Origin: an uncultured Pseudomonadales bacterium
GTDB lineage: Bacteria; Pseudomonadota; Gammaproteobacteria; Pseudomonadales; Azotimanducaceae
Length of the DNA: 64,000 bases
Direction of reading: 5' to 3'
Assembly (NCBI GenBank): GCA_937775265.1
Contig: CALKBV010000002.1
Location: 1 to 64,000, forward strand
Below, piece by piece: positions 36,926-44,389 of this stretch. A program made the translations under genes and the position numbers. The notes below the pieces were generated by a model that was not told the DNA's origin, made no database searches, and was given only the letters and a program-made list of their open reading frames with translations. The stretch's first letter is position 1; the number at the start of each line of letters is the position of its first letter.

Positions 36926-37238
36926 GAGCCAGAATCTTTTTTGTACCACACATGACCGTTCCAATACGAATTTTTGAATGTGCGATGTCACGCGAGCCTA
37001 TGCTCCGTGGTCATAATTCAACCAGCCCCCATATCCCGTGATAAAAAGACGCCCGCCGAAGCATGTCCAGATGGTGCGCCACTACACAAAGCAGTGCCTC
37101 TAAACTCATCAGCAAGTCCGATCAGCGACAAAAGAAGCCACCAATAGTCCTCTTGAGACGTGGTTAGCACATCCAAGTTGTTGTTAAGGGATTTTAAGGA
37201 GTCTTTCGGATACTGCAGAAGGTACTTGATTCTTAATG
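36926..37238. other. Intergenic region between the redoxin gene and tRNA-Leu
   Basis: It holds copy B of the diverged 36-base repeat (37108-37143) and the possible upstream extension of the redoxin gene (to GTG 36991). No further gene was seen. Confidence 0.4.
37108..37143. repeat. Diverged 36-nt repeat, copy B
   Basis: Matches 12748-12783 with 5 differences. It lies about 100 bases downstream of the tRNA-Leu gene in that gene's reading direction. Confidence 0.4.
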
Positions 37239-37325
37239 TGGTACCGAGGGCCGGAATCGAACCGGCACTCCCGTGAAGGAACCGGATTTTGAATCCGGCG
37301 CGTCTACCAGTTCCGCCACCCCGGC
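37239..37325 (-). tRNA. tRNA-Leu(CAA)
   Basis: An 87-base class II tRNA with encoded CCA. The acceptor stem gccgggg pairs with cctcggt. The D-arm region is ggcggaactggtagacgc, the anticodon loop is ttcaaaa (anticodon CAA, codon UUG), a variable arm is present, and the T-arm is gccgg-ttcgatt-ccggc. All the landmarks of bacterial leucine tRNAs are in place. Confidence 0.97.
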
Positions 37326-37468
37326 ACGTAAGAGGCGCGAGTATAGCAGCGAGTTAGCGGGCTGCCCAGCGTTCAATCAGCAGGTTTAGTCATCCAGACC
37401 AGTCAGTACCAGGCACGGTCAGGTACTTCAGCTGCTATATTGGGGCAACTCGCAAAGCCGAACATATT

Positions 37469-38191
37469 ATGGACGCAAGCATCCAGACCATTCCGGTTAT
37501 GAATCTACTGATTGCATTTATTCCCGTTGCTATCGTGCTGATCATCATGCTGACCTGGGCGCAGAAAACTGGCCAGGCGCTCTACGCCATTGCCAGGATG
37601 GTCCTGCAACTGGTGGTTATCGGATATTTGCTCGTTTTCATCTTTGAAACAAAGCACAGCCTTATTGTTGTGGCGGTGTTAACGGTCATGTTGGTCGCCG
37701 CCGGGTGGATATCACTGAACGTCATGGAAGAGTCAAGACGGCAACTCCTGCTGCCGGCAGTGGTTTCTCTTTTCATTGGCGGCGGGCTCACCCTGTTGGT
37801 GGTGACACAGTGGGTGCTGGCGCTTGATCCCTGGTTCCTTCCCAGGTACATGGTGCCACTTGCAGGCATGACGTTTGCCAATGCCATGACGTCGTTGAGT
37901 CTTGCTGGCGAAAGATACGCTGCAGAAATCGACAAGGGTGAACCAAAGGAGGACGCCAGGCGTACGGCCATGACAACGGGCATGATTCCTGTGGTTAATG
38001 CCCTGTTCGCCGTGGGCCTGGTGGCGCTTCCAGGCATGATGACCGGGCAGATCCTCTCGGGTATTTCGCCACTGATCGCAGTGCGTTACCAGATCATGGT
38101 GATGTGCATGATGTTTGGTGGGGCAGGTCTGTCCGCAGCCTGTTTCCTGTGGTATCTGGGTCGCTCACAGTTCACGCGGCAGGCTGCCTGA
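37469..38191 (+). CDS. UPF0014 (FetB-like) ABC transporter permease
   Basis: A 240-residue inner-membrane permease of the YbbM/FetB family, which exports iron with the ATPase FetA in E. coli. About six or seven hydrophobic helices are visible. The family signature stretches FLPRYMVPLAGMTFANAMTSLSLAGERY and KGEPKEDARRTAMTTGMIPVVNAL are intact, as is the C-terminal RYQIMVMCMMFGGAGLSAACF. The partner ATPase gene (normally adjacent) is absent on both sides, so this is an orphan permease here. The ATG at 37469 gives normal family length. Confidence 0.85.
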   Translation: MDASIQTIPVMNLLIAFIPVAIVLIIMLTWAQKTGQALYAIARMVLQLVVIGYLLVFIFETKHSLIVVAVLTVMLVAAGWISLNVMEESRRQLLLPAVVSLFIGGGLTLLVVTQWVLALDPWFLPRYMVPLAGMTFANAMTSLSLAGERYAAEIDKGEPKEDARRTAMTTGMIPVVNALFAVGLVALPGMMTGQILSGISPLIAVRYQIMVMCMMFGGAGLSAACFLWYLGRSQFTRQAA

Positions 38192-38233
38192 CAATCGACC
38201 CAACCTTCCTACTATTAAGGGCACAAAGCGAGC

Positions 38234-38398
38234 ATGAGTAATAAAGCCTTATCCCAACAGTTCTCTCTATCGCGGCCCGCTGGCGATAGCAGTGTCTTTT
38301 CCCTGGTCCCGTCTAAATTCGCAATAATATTTTTGATTGTTTTTATCTCTGCTTTTTCGCTGGGAGTGCTCGCAGCCGTATCGTCGGTTGAAATCTAG
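38234..38398 (+). CDS. Small single-helix membrane protein
   Basis: A 54-residue frame beginning MSNKALSQQFSLSRPAGDS and ending in one hydrophobic helix (IIFLIVFISAFSLGVLAAV). Its ribosome site is weak. The frame after its TAG stop continues open as the next membrane ORF, so the two could be one gene split by a nonsense codon. Family unknown. Confidence 0.4.
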   Translation: MSNKALSQQFSLSRPAGDSSVFSLVPSKFAIIFLIVFISAFSLGVLAAVSSVEI

Positions 38399-38407
38399 AG
38401 CCTGCAC

Positions 38408-38755
38408 TTGATCGTTCAACTGCTTTACTATTTTTGGTTAGCCGGTATTTTTTCTTTTCTAGCAATGGGCTGGCTGTTTGGCATTGCACTGCTCCTGGGT
38501 AAAGAACGGCTGATTTTCTCGTCGGGTTATTTGATTGTCCGAAAGGATCTTTTTTGGACTAGGGTTCAGCACGTATTTTATTGCCGACTCGATAACGGAC
38601 TTCGCCTGTCGCGCCGCCAACCCAACACCTTCAGCGTCAGATGCTCGCTAGGCGCCCACATTATCTTCCGTTATCAACAGGAAACCATCACCTGTGGCAC
38701 TAACGTAACGCGAACAGGCGGAACAAACCCCCAAAAATTCAGCAACAGGCTTTAA
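38408..38755 (+). CDS. Hypothetical membrane protein
   Basis: A 115-residue frame from a TTG start, with one long hydrophobic segment (FWLAGIFSFLAMGWLFGIALLLG) followed by a basic, polar tail. It is in the same frame as the small ORF ending at 38398, with only the TAG and three codons between them. At its 3' end the reading may slip into the frame of the next gene: that frame is open and helix-like (AAQKRHHQ) for over 40 codons before that gene's GTG. I cannot assign a family and the boundaries are doubtful. Confidence 0.35.
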   Translation: MIVQLLYYFWLAGIFSFLAMGWLFGIALLLGKERLIFSSGYLIVRKDLFWTRVQHVFYCRLDNGLRLSRRQPNTFSVRCSLGAHIIFRYQQETITCGTNVTRTGGTNPQKFSNRL

Positions 38756-38895
38756 ACCAGGCACCCAGCACAGACCTGCTCGTTAAGATTCAGTCCTATG
38801 AAAAAACGACTAAAGAGATAATTGCCGCGCAAAAGCGGCACCACCAAACCGTTAGCCTTTCAAAAACGTCGCCGTCTGTTCTTGCATTAGTACTG

Positions 38896-39480
38896 GTGAA
38901 CGTATTGCCCATTGTCGGGGTTTTGCTCTTGGACTGGACAATCGCCGAGGTCATTGTGCTCTATTGGTCTGAAAGCGCCGTGATCGGCATTTTTTGCCTC
39001 TTCAAAATGTGGTTCATCGATCCTTGGGCGTCATTAATTGCAGCGCCGTTTTTCACCCTTCATTACGGCGGGTTCATGGCTGGTCACTTGCTACTTGTAT
39101 ATGACTTTGTCTTACCCGATGAGGGCTTGGCGACAGAGTTTTGGGAGGGCGGCAACGTTGTATCACTCTTAACACTGTCGTTTTTGGCACTGTTCGTGAG
39201 TCACGGAATCTCTTTCTTCCAGAATTTTATTGGTCGAACAGAATACGTCGACAGAGACATCCGCAAGCAAATGAATGAGCCCTATGGCCGCATCCTAATT
39301 ATGCAATTTTCTTTATTACTCGGCGGGGTCTTAGCGGTGGCGTTTGATAGCGCTCTGCCCATCCTGCTGTTACTGATTCTGTTGAAAATCGTAACCGACT
39401 TCCGCGCACACCTTTTGGAACATCGAACCGACCTGAACTCCGAATGCAAAGTATGGCTAGGGGAATGGCGAAAAACGTAG
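38896..39480 (+). CDS. DUF6498-like integral membrane protein
   Basis: A 194-residue membrane protein with about five hydrophobic segments. NVLPIVGVLLLDWTIAEVIVLYWSESAVIGIF is the N-terminal signature I associate with DUF6498, followed by FFTLHYGGFMAGHLLLVY and FVSHGISFFQNF. The start is uncertain: a GTG at 38896 begins the conserved part, but the same frame is open and coding-like further upstream without an obvious start. Function unknown. It converges on the next gene, with a terminator hairpin between. Confidence 0.65.
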   Translation: MNVLPIVGVLLLDWTIAEVIVLYWSESAVIGIFCLFKMWFIDPWASLIAAPFFTLHYGGFMAGHLLLVYDFVLPDEGLATEFWEGGNVVSLLTLSFLALFVSHGISFFQNFIGRTEYVDRDIRKQMNEPYGRILIMQFSLLLGGVLAVAFDSALPILLLLILLKIVTDFRAHLLEHRTDLNSECKVWLGEWRKT

Positions 39481-39491
39481 CTCGGGGTCAA

Positions 39492-39517
39492 ACCCGCAGC
39501 GGCATAACGCTGCGGGT
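39492..39517. terminator. Bidirectional hairpin between convergent genes
   Basis: A perfect 10-bp stem (acccgcagcg/cgctgcgggt) with a 6-base loop lies in the 59 bases between two converging genes. There is no T-run on either side, so termination efficiency is uncertain. Confidence 0.55.
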
Positions 39518-39539
39518 CCTAAACTAACACCATCGACGA

Positions 39540-40307
39540 TCAGTCAGCTGGCCAGTGGAATGCATCACTTAAATAAACCCGGGGAGCACCACAGGACAGT
39601 ACCTTCTGGCGGGCCTGCATCTCGTCACTAAATTTTCCGGCTCTGTACAGGCTCATAGACGATCCCCACGCCGCCAAATCAGGGAAACGGCGAGCATGTA
39701 TATACTTGCCTTCCAGGCCATTGGGTACGCCGATGCCGCTGTGCCACAAGAAGGTAGAACCCTTGGAGCCTTTTTCGGCCATGGCCTTGCTTACCGAGCG
39801 AAGTTCCGCAGCGATGTCCGGCATATCCGCGTCGCCGGCCGGCGAACAGGTGCTCAACATGACCACATTGCTTTGGTCACTGCTTTCTACGCCCCGGTAA
39901 ATTACTTCGGTGGCCATCATCATACGTTGTAGATTGGTGCGAACTTCAGCGAACGCCTTTTCTGTTTCGCCGCCAATTTTCAGGTACTGCTGGTGAGCTT
40001 TGGCGAAATCAGAAGGCGACCGTGAGGCCCCCAACCAAATTGCGTCAAATGACGGCGCAATACCCGTAGCTGCGCGGTCAACAAACAGCGGCGTCAACAC
40101 CGATGCATAATAGGTGGCCCCGGTCTTTTCAATCGTGGACGCGAACGATTCACGCAACGCCATAAAGTCGGACATGTCTTTGCCGTCCTTGAGCGCAAAC
40201 GGAATAAGATCCAAAACACCCTGGCCAGCTGGCGCAGCATCGCGCGCTGAAGCGCTCATGCTCATGCTCATAAAAAAAGTGATACTGATAGTCAGAAAAA
40301 ATTTCAT
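39540..40307 (-). CDS. Exported hypothetical protein, paralogue A
   Basis: A 255-residue secreted protein with a signal peptide ending in MSMSMSASA. It is related to the next gene in overall plan. Both start with a signal, then a short beta-segment and LxDGKxxxD (FALKDGKDMSDFMALRESF; in the paralogue, CTLNDGHTYADVVSLQNRW), a mid-segment with LTPLFV or LSPVIT, and a second similar half carrying a Cys (MLSTCSP; TFTRCEI). The two halves suggest an internally duplicated ferredoxin-like (dimeric alpha-beta barrel) fold. No known function. The start ATG has a gaggag site. Family not recognised. Confidence 0.65.
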   Translation of the reverse strand: MKFFLTISITFFMSMSMSASARDAAPAGQGVLDLIPFALKDGKDMSDFMALRESFASTIEKTGATYYASVLTPLFVDRAATGIAPSFDAIWLGASRSPSDFAKAHQQYLKIGGETEKAFAEVRTNLQRMMMATEVIYRGVESSDQSNVVMLSTCSPAGDADMPDIAAELRSVSKAMAEKGSKGSTFLWHSGIGVPNGLEGKYIHARRFPDLAAWGSSMSLYRAGKFSDEMQARQKVLSCGAPRVYLSDAFHWPAD

Positions 40308-40396
40308 TGTTGCTCCTCAAATGTTAGTTCTATTTCCAACGGGATGGCCACACCGCGCGTGACCATCGATCCGCTGTACTGGTTATTACCTGGCGT

Positions 40397-41161
40397 TTAA
40401 TTCTCAATCATACTCAGCACTTCGCTTGACCAGACCGTTGGCAAGTCGCAGCTTGCATATCGCCGGTTATAGTCGGCGATTCGCGGCTGTCGGCGCGGCA
40501 TACCTGCCAGATTGGCAGCGTAAGCCTCGAAATCGGCAAAGATATTGGCGTGCCGGAACACGTTCCTGCCGTCAGAGCCGCCAGCACGGGGCAACATTAC
40601 CCCCCAGTAAAGATTGGTGGCCGATTCATCACGTTGGTCAAGCGCGCGCTGGTGCACGGCACGCATATCGTCCCCGGTAACGCCTTCGTGTATCTCACAG
40701 CGCGTGAATGTCACGACCCGTGCCCTGTCTTGCGCCAAGGCTGCCATGTCCTGATACTTCATCACCAGATGTTGCAGGCGCATAGAACAGGAAGCAATTT
40801 CACCCCATTCTTGGGAAAACGACTGGCCTTCATCAGTGCCAGTCCAGTCTGCGAACATGCGGCCACCCTGTGCGTAGTCGGTGACCGTCAATTCAATGAA
40901 ATCCAGACTGGATTGACTGGGTGGCAGGCTGGTGATGACAGGACTCAGCAATTCATTAAAAAGGTTAATGCCTTTGCTTTTAGCCCACTTTATCCAGCGG
41001 TTTTGAAGGCTCACAACGTCGGCATAGGTATGCCCGTCGTTAAGCGTGCAAAGGTTAAGCGTGACCATTTCCCCTGGCGCATTTTGGCCGTGGTGATCAG
41101 CTTTAGCGGTGGTGATGAACGCAAGCGCCGACAATAGCGCTAAAAATAGTATCGGTTTCAT
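40397..41161 (-). CDS. Exported hypothetical protein, paralogue B
   Basis: A 254-residue secreted protein with a signal peptide (MKPILFLALLSALAFITTAKA). It lies 89 bases upstream of its paralogue on the same strand, so the two probably arose by tandem duplication and may share a transcript. Cys residues in NLCTLNDG, EIASCSMRL, TFTRCEIHEG and YASCDLP could form disulfides in the periplasm; paralogue A keeps only some of them. There is a ggag ribosome site before the ATG. Function unknown. Confidence 0.65.
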   Translation of the reverse strand: MKPILFLALLSALAFITTAKADHHGQNAPGEMVTLNLCTLNDGHTYADVVSLQNRWIKWAKSKGINLFNELLSPVITSLPPSQSSLDFIELTVTDYAQGGRMFADWTGTDEGQSFSQEWGEIASCSMRLQHLVMKYQDMAALAQDRARVVTFTRCEIHEGVTGDDMRAVHQRALDQRDESATNLYWGVMLPRAGGSDGRNVFRHANIFADFEAYAANLAGMPRRQPRIADYNRRYASCDLPTVWSSEVLSMIEN

Positions 41162-41351
41162 GGTGTTTTCTCCAGTTCGGTTCGTTGAATAGTGTGCCTA
41201 ACGCTACGCGTTCACTAAAAAGGAGACAATGTTAGTTCGATATTGGTCGAGACGGCGTCTGGCTCAGAAAATTTACGTAACACCCATCTGGAGCCAAAGG
41301 CAAAAAAGCCAGCGTGTCAAAGTACGAGATGCCCTAAGCCTAAAGGCGAAT

Positions 41352-41669
41352 TCATAGGGCATTAAGCGCCAGAGCGGAGCGCGTGTCGCGAGCGCTGACT
41401 ATTTCAGCAAACGGATGATTTGCTGGTAATTGCTTGGAAGCCCAAAGGGCTACCTTGTGCGCCATGGATTTCTGGGAAATATCCAGTTTGGCTAGCGGCT
41501 GAACAAGCTGATCATGCACCAGCAGCCTGTAGATGTACTCGATCTTTTCATGCTGCGAATCCGTCGCTTCAAATTCAACGACACCCCGCTTTTCACCGTA
41601 GGCAACGCCCAGTCGAATACCTTCTTTCAGCAGCTCTGCTTCGTTCTTCAGCTTTTTCTTTTTTGCCAT
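41352..41669 (-). CDS. DUF5062 family protein
   Basis: A 105-residue cytoplasmic protein. The core ELLKEGIRLGVAYGEKRG, followed by FEATDSQHEKIEYIYRLLVHD and KVALWASKQLPANHP, is the DUF5062 signature known from Vibrio and other gammaproteobacteria. Lys-rich N-terminus (MAKKKKLK). Function unknown. Length is about normal for the family. Confidence 0.8.
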   Translation of the reverse strand: MAKKKKLKNEAELLKEGIRLGVAYGEKRGVVEFEATDSQHEKIEYIYRLLVHDQLVQPLAKLDISQKSMAHKVALWASKQLPANHPFAEIVSARDTRSALALNAL

Positions 41670-41738
41670 GGGACGAATCCGAAAGACGTATTAGCACTGT
41701 ATACCTGCTGAGCCGCGATTTCGATATTGATACGTTGC

Positions 41739-42800
41739 TTACTTAGCCAACTCTGCAAGCAGCAGCCGGGTCTGTGTCACTAACGCCTTTAGCAGCTCGG
41801 CGGCCGGCAATTCTTGCAGCATGCCAACGCCCTGCCCTGACCACATGGCCAGGAAGTCCGGGTTACCCTGCTGTGCAGCCTTCTTTCGAATAGCGCCAGA
41901 TAATGCGTACTGCAGCGGGTAAGGCATGGGCGCCTCTTCAAGCGCTTCCATGTCCTGGATGTACCTATTGGCAAGTCCGCGTGCCGGCTTACCCGACATG
42001 ACCGTGGTCACTGTTGTGCGGCTGGGGGATGAGGCCTTGAGTTGTTCACGCCAGACGTCTGGAATACCCGACTCATGACAACCCAGGAAAGCAGTACCCA
42101 TCTGCACGCCACTGGCGCCCAATGCTTTACAGGCAACGATGCCCCTGGCATCCATGATGCCGCCCGCCGCAATCACCGGCACTGAAACCGCATCAACAAT
42201 CTGTGGCACCAGGGCCATGGTGCCAATCAACCCCCGCTGGAAGTCGCCCATGAAGGTACCGCGATGGCCGCCTGCCTCGCTGCCCTGCGCAATCACCGCA
42301 TCACAACCCAGTGATTCAAGGTGCACGGCTTCTTCAATGGTGGTGGCGGAACAGATGACTTTCAAACCTGCGGCATGAATGGCGTTGACATGGTGCGCTG
42401 CTACACCAAAGTGGAAACTGATCACCGGGACTTTTTCTTCTAACAGAACTTCCAGTTGTTGTTCTGCCGGGCCGAAAATACCGGAGGGCGCAGGCAACTC
42501 ACCCAGGCCTAACTCCTGGTGGTATTTTTCCAATAACGCTCTGGCCGCGTCCCCAAGCATTGCATCTGCGTCAAAGCGCTCTGAGGCCGGTGCAAACAGA
42601 TTGATGTTGAAAGACCGCCCGGTAAGGGCTCGAATCTTCTGGATCTGCGCGCGAAGAACGTCCGGCTTCATGGGCGCGGCGCCAAGGCTACCCAGGCCGC
42701 CGCCGTTACTAACCGCAGCCACCAACGCTGGTGTGCAGGCGCCGGCCATGGGTGCCTGGATGATAGGGTGTTCAACGTTTAAAAGGGCCTGAATAGACAC
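41739..42800 (-). CDS. Nitronate monooxygenase (NPD/2-nitropropane dioxygenase family)
   Basis: A 353-residue FMN enzyme with a TIM barrel. FMN-binding and active-site blocks are HPIIQAPMAGACTPALVAAVSNGGGLGSLG, VPVISFHFG, CDAVIAQGSEAGGHRG (with the catalytic-type His) and VPVIAAGGIMDARGI. It oxidises alkyl nitronates or acts as an enoyl-type reductase in related groups. The frame is open to 43151, overlapping the divergent gene, but the GTG at 42800 with aaggaa starts exactly at the conserved N-terminus. A terminator-like hairpin lies 56 bases upstream in its leader, hinting at attenuation. Confidence 0.85.
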   Translation of the reverse strand: MSIQALLNVEHPIIQAPMAGACTPALVAAVSNGGGLGSLGAAPMKPDVLRAQIQKIRALTGRSFNINLFAPASERFDADAMLGDAARALLEKYHQELGLGELPAPSGIFGPAEQQLEVLLEEKVPVISFHFGVAAHHVNAIHAAGLKVICSATTIEEAVHLESLGCDAVIAQGSEAGGHRGTFMGDFQRGLIGTMALVPQIVDAVSVPVIAAGGIMDARGIVACKALGASGVQMGTAFLGCHESGIPDVWREQLKASSPSRTTVTTVMSGKPARGLANRYIQDMEALEEAPMPYPLQYALSGAIRKKAAQQGNPDFLAMWSGQGVGMLQELPAAELLKALVTQTRLLLAELAK

Positions 42801-42855
42801 ACTATTCCTTGTAGCAAAAACGTCATCATAGGAATGGGAGGACGTGAACGCCAAT

Positions 42856-42899
42856 AAAAAAACCCAACACTTGTCCTGGGGAGGGGAGCAAGTGCCGGG
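42856..42899 (-). terminator. Terminator/attenuator hairpin in the leader of the nitronate monooxygenase gene
   Basis: On the minus strand, an 11-bp stem (cccggcacttg with caagtgttggg, two wobble pairs) with a 15-base loop is followed by seven T residues. It ends 56 bases before the GTG start, so it would stop transcription before the gene unless relieved. Confidence 0.75.
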
Positions 42900-42908
42900 C
42901 TCACTGTG

Positions 42909-42931
42909 ATCCCGGGGATGTCCCCCGGGAT
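42909..42931. other. Perfect 9-bp hairpin upstream of the attenuator
   Basis: The stem atcccgggg/ccccgggat around a 5-base loop lies just upstream (minus-strand sense) of the terminator. The pair has the look of a leader RNA with an upstream structure plus a terminator; no known riboswitch class was recognised. Confidence 0.55.
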
Positions 42932-43072
42932 TAGAACTCAGCCAATCAGGTCTCTGCCTCGCGCTGATCTTCAATTTCGATTTCTTTTTAAATTCGAGCT
43001 TTTTTACAAATTCGACCTCTTTTACAAAAGCTGACATTATTGCAACGTTAAAAAAATCTAACCCGAGGGAAT

Positions 43073-44389
43073 ATGAGCGCACAACAGGAAGAAACACCAT
43101 TCTGGCTAAAAGATAACTTTGCACCCGTTTTTGAGGAGCGAACCGAAACAAACCTAAAAGTCACCGGCGAGATCCCAAGGGCATTAAATGGCCGCCTGTT
43201 GCGTAATGGCGCAAACCCCCAGTCGGGTTTTTCCGCGCATTGGTTCCTTGGTAACGGCATGCTGCACGGTGTCGAGATTCAAGATGGCAAAGCTAATTGG
43301 TATCGCAACCGTTACGTTAAGACGCCCCTGTACCTGGACCCTGATGCCGACGTGATGGCCTCGATGGGTGATCTGAGCATGTCTTCTGCCAACACGCATG
43401 TGGTGCACCACGCTGGCAAGATCATGGCGCTAGAGGAAGGCCACTGGCCCTTCGTTGTATCCGACGAACTGGAAACAATTGGCCCCAATAACTATGACGG
43501 TAATCTGACCTGCGCGATGACAGCACACCCCAAGACCTGCGGTGAAACGGGCGAACTATTGGCGTTCGCCTATGGCATGACCGAACCGTACCTGACATAC
43601 CTACGCATATCGGCAGCAGGCGAACTGCTGGCCCAGGAGCCCATTACGGTTAAAGGCTCTACCATGATCCATGACTTTAATGTCACACGAAATCACGTGG
43701 TGTTCATGGACTTGCCTGCGGTATGGAATCTGGAAGGTATTGCGGAAACCGGTCTGCCGATCGTTTGGGATGAAGACTATGGCGCCCGTCTGGGCGTGAT
43801 GCCCCGCAATGGCACCGATGCCGATGTCACCTGGTACGAAATCAATCCCTGCTACGTGTTCCATCCATTAAACGCGTACGAGCAGGGCAACAAGATTGTG
43901 ATTGACGTGTGCCGCATGGAAGACACTATGAAGCCAGGCTCAAGTTCACCACCCATGCTGCATCGCTGGGTGATTGATCAGGACAAGGGTACCGTCACTG
44001 AAACCCAGCTTGATGATCGCGTCGTCGATTTCAGCCGGGTTTGCGATACGGTGGTTGGCCTGAAAAACCGCTACGGTTATACGGCTGCATTTTCATCTGA
44101 CGGTCCTTTCGCTGAAGGCTTTGTGAAGTACGATCTTGAGAAAGGCAATTCACAGTTCCACAACTTGAACGGCGGCCAGGGCAGCGAACCCGTGTTCGTT
44201 AAAGACCCTGCCGGATCATCAGAAGACGACGGCTGGGTCCTTAGCTATGTTCACCAGCCTGCAACCAACACCAGTGAAATCGTCATCGTTGATTCACGCT
44301 CGTTCGACAAAGAGCCCATCGCAAGGATTCATATTCCTGCTCGTGTGCCGGCGGGTTTCCACGGCAACTGGGTTCCGGACGGATATTAA
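43073..44389 (+). CDS. Carotenoid/stilbene cleavage oxygenase (RPE65 family)
   Basis: A 438-residue non-heme iron dioxygenase that cleaves conjugated C=C bonds in apocarotenoids or lignin-type stilbenes. The seven-bladed propeller landmarks are LNGRLLRNGANPQ, WFLGNGMLHGV, MTAHPKT (first His ligand), MIHDFNVTRNHVVF (second), a third His in YVFHPLNAYE and the C-terminal ARVPAGFHGNWVPDGY (fourth). All four iron His positions appear present. The ATG at 43073 follows gaggg. It is divergent from the nitronate monooxygenase and overlaps the methyltransferase start by one base (TAATG), so the two are translationally coupled. Substrate undetermined. Confidence 0.9.
   Translation: MSAQQEETPFWLKDNFAPVFEERTETNLKVTGEIPRALNGRLLRNGANPQSGFSAHWFLGNGMLHGVEIQDGKANWYRNRYVKTPLYLDPDADVMASMGDLSMSSANTHVVHHAGKIMALEEGHWPFVVSDELETIGPNNYDGNLTCAMTAHPKTCGETGELLAFAYGMTEPYLTYLRISAAGELLAQEPITVKGSTMIHDFNVTRNHVVFMDLPAVWNLEGIAETGLPIVWDEDYGARLGVMPRNGTDADVTWYEINPCYVFHPLNAYEQGNKIVIDVCRMEDTMKPGSSSPPMLHRWVIDQDKGTVTETQLDDRVVDFSRVCDTVVGLKNRYGYTAAFSSDGPFAEGFVKYDLEKGNSQFHNLNGGQGSEPVFVKDPAGSSEDDGWVLSYVHQPATNTSEIVIVDSRSFDKEPIARIHIPARVPAGFHGNWVPDGY

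Noticed and set aside
37239-37325. tRNA for selenocysteine (selC) next to the selenoprotein
   Set aside because: The anticodon is CAA and the stems are those of tRNA-Leu; selC would have UCA and a longer acceptor stem.
42801-43151. N-terminal extension of the nitronate monooxygenase to 43151
   Set aside because: It would overlap the divergent oxygenase gene and add 117 non-family residues. The GTG at 42800 has a ribosome site at the conserved start.
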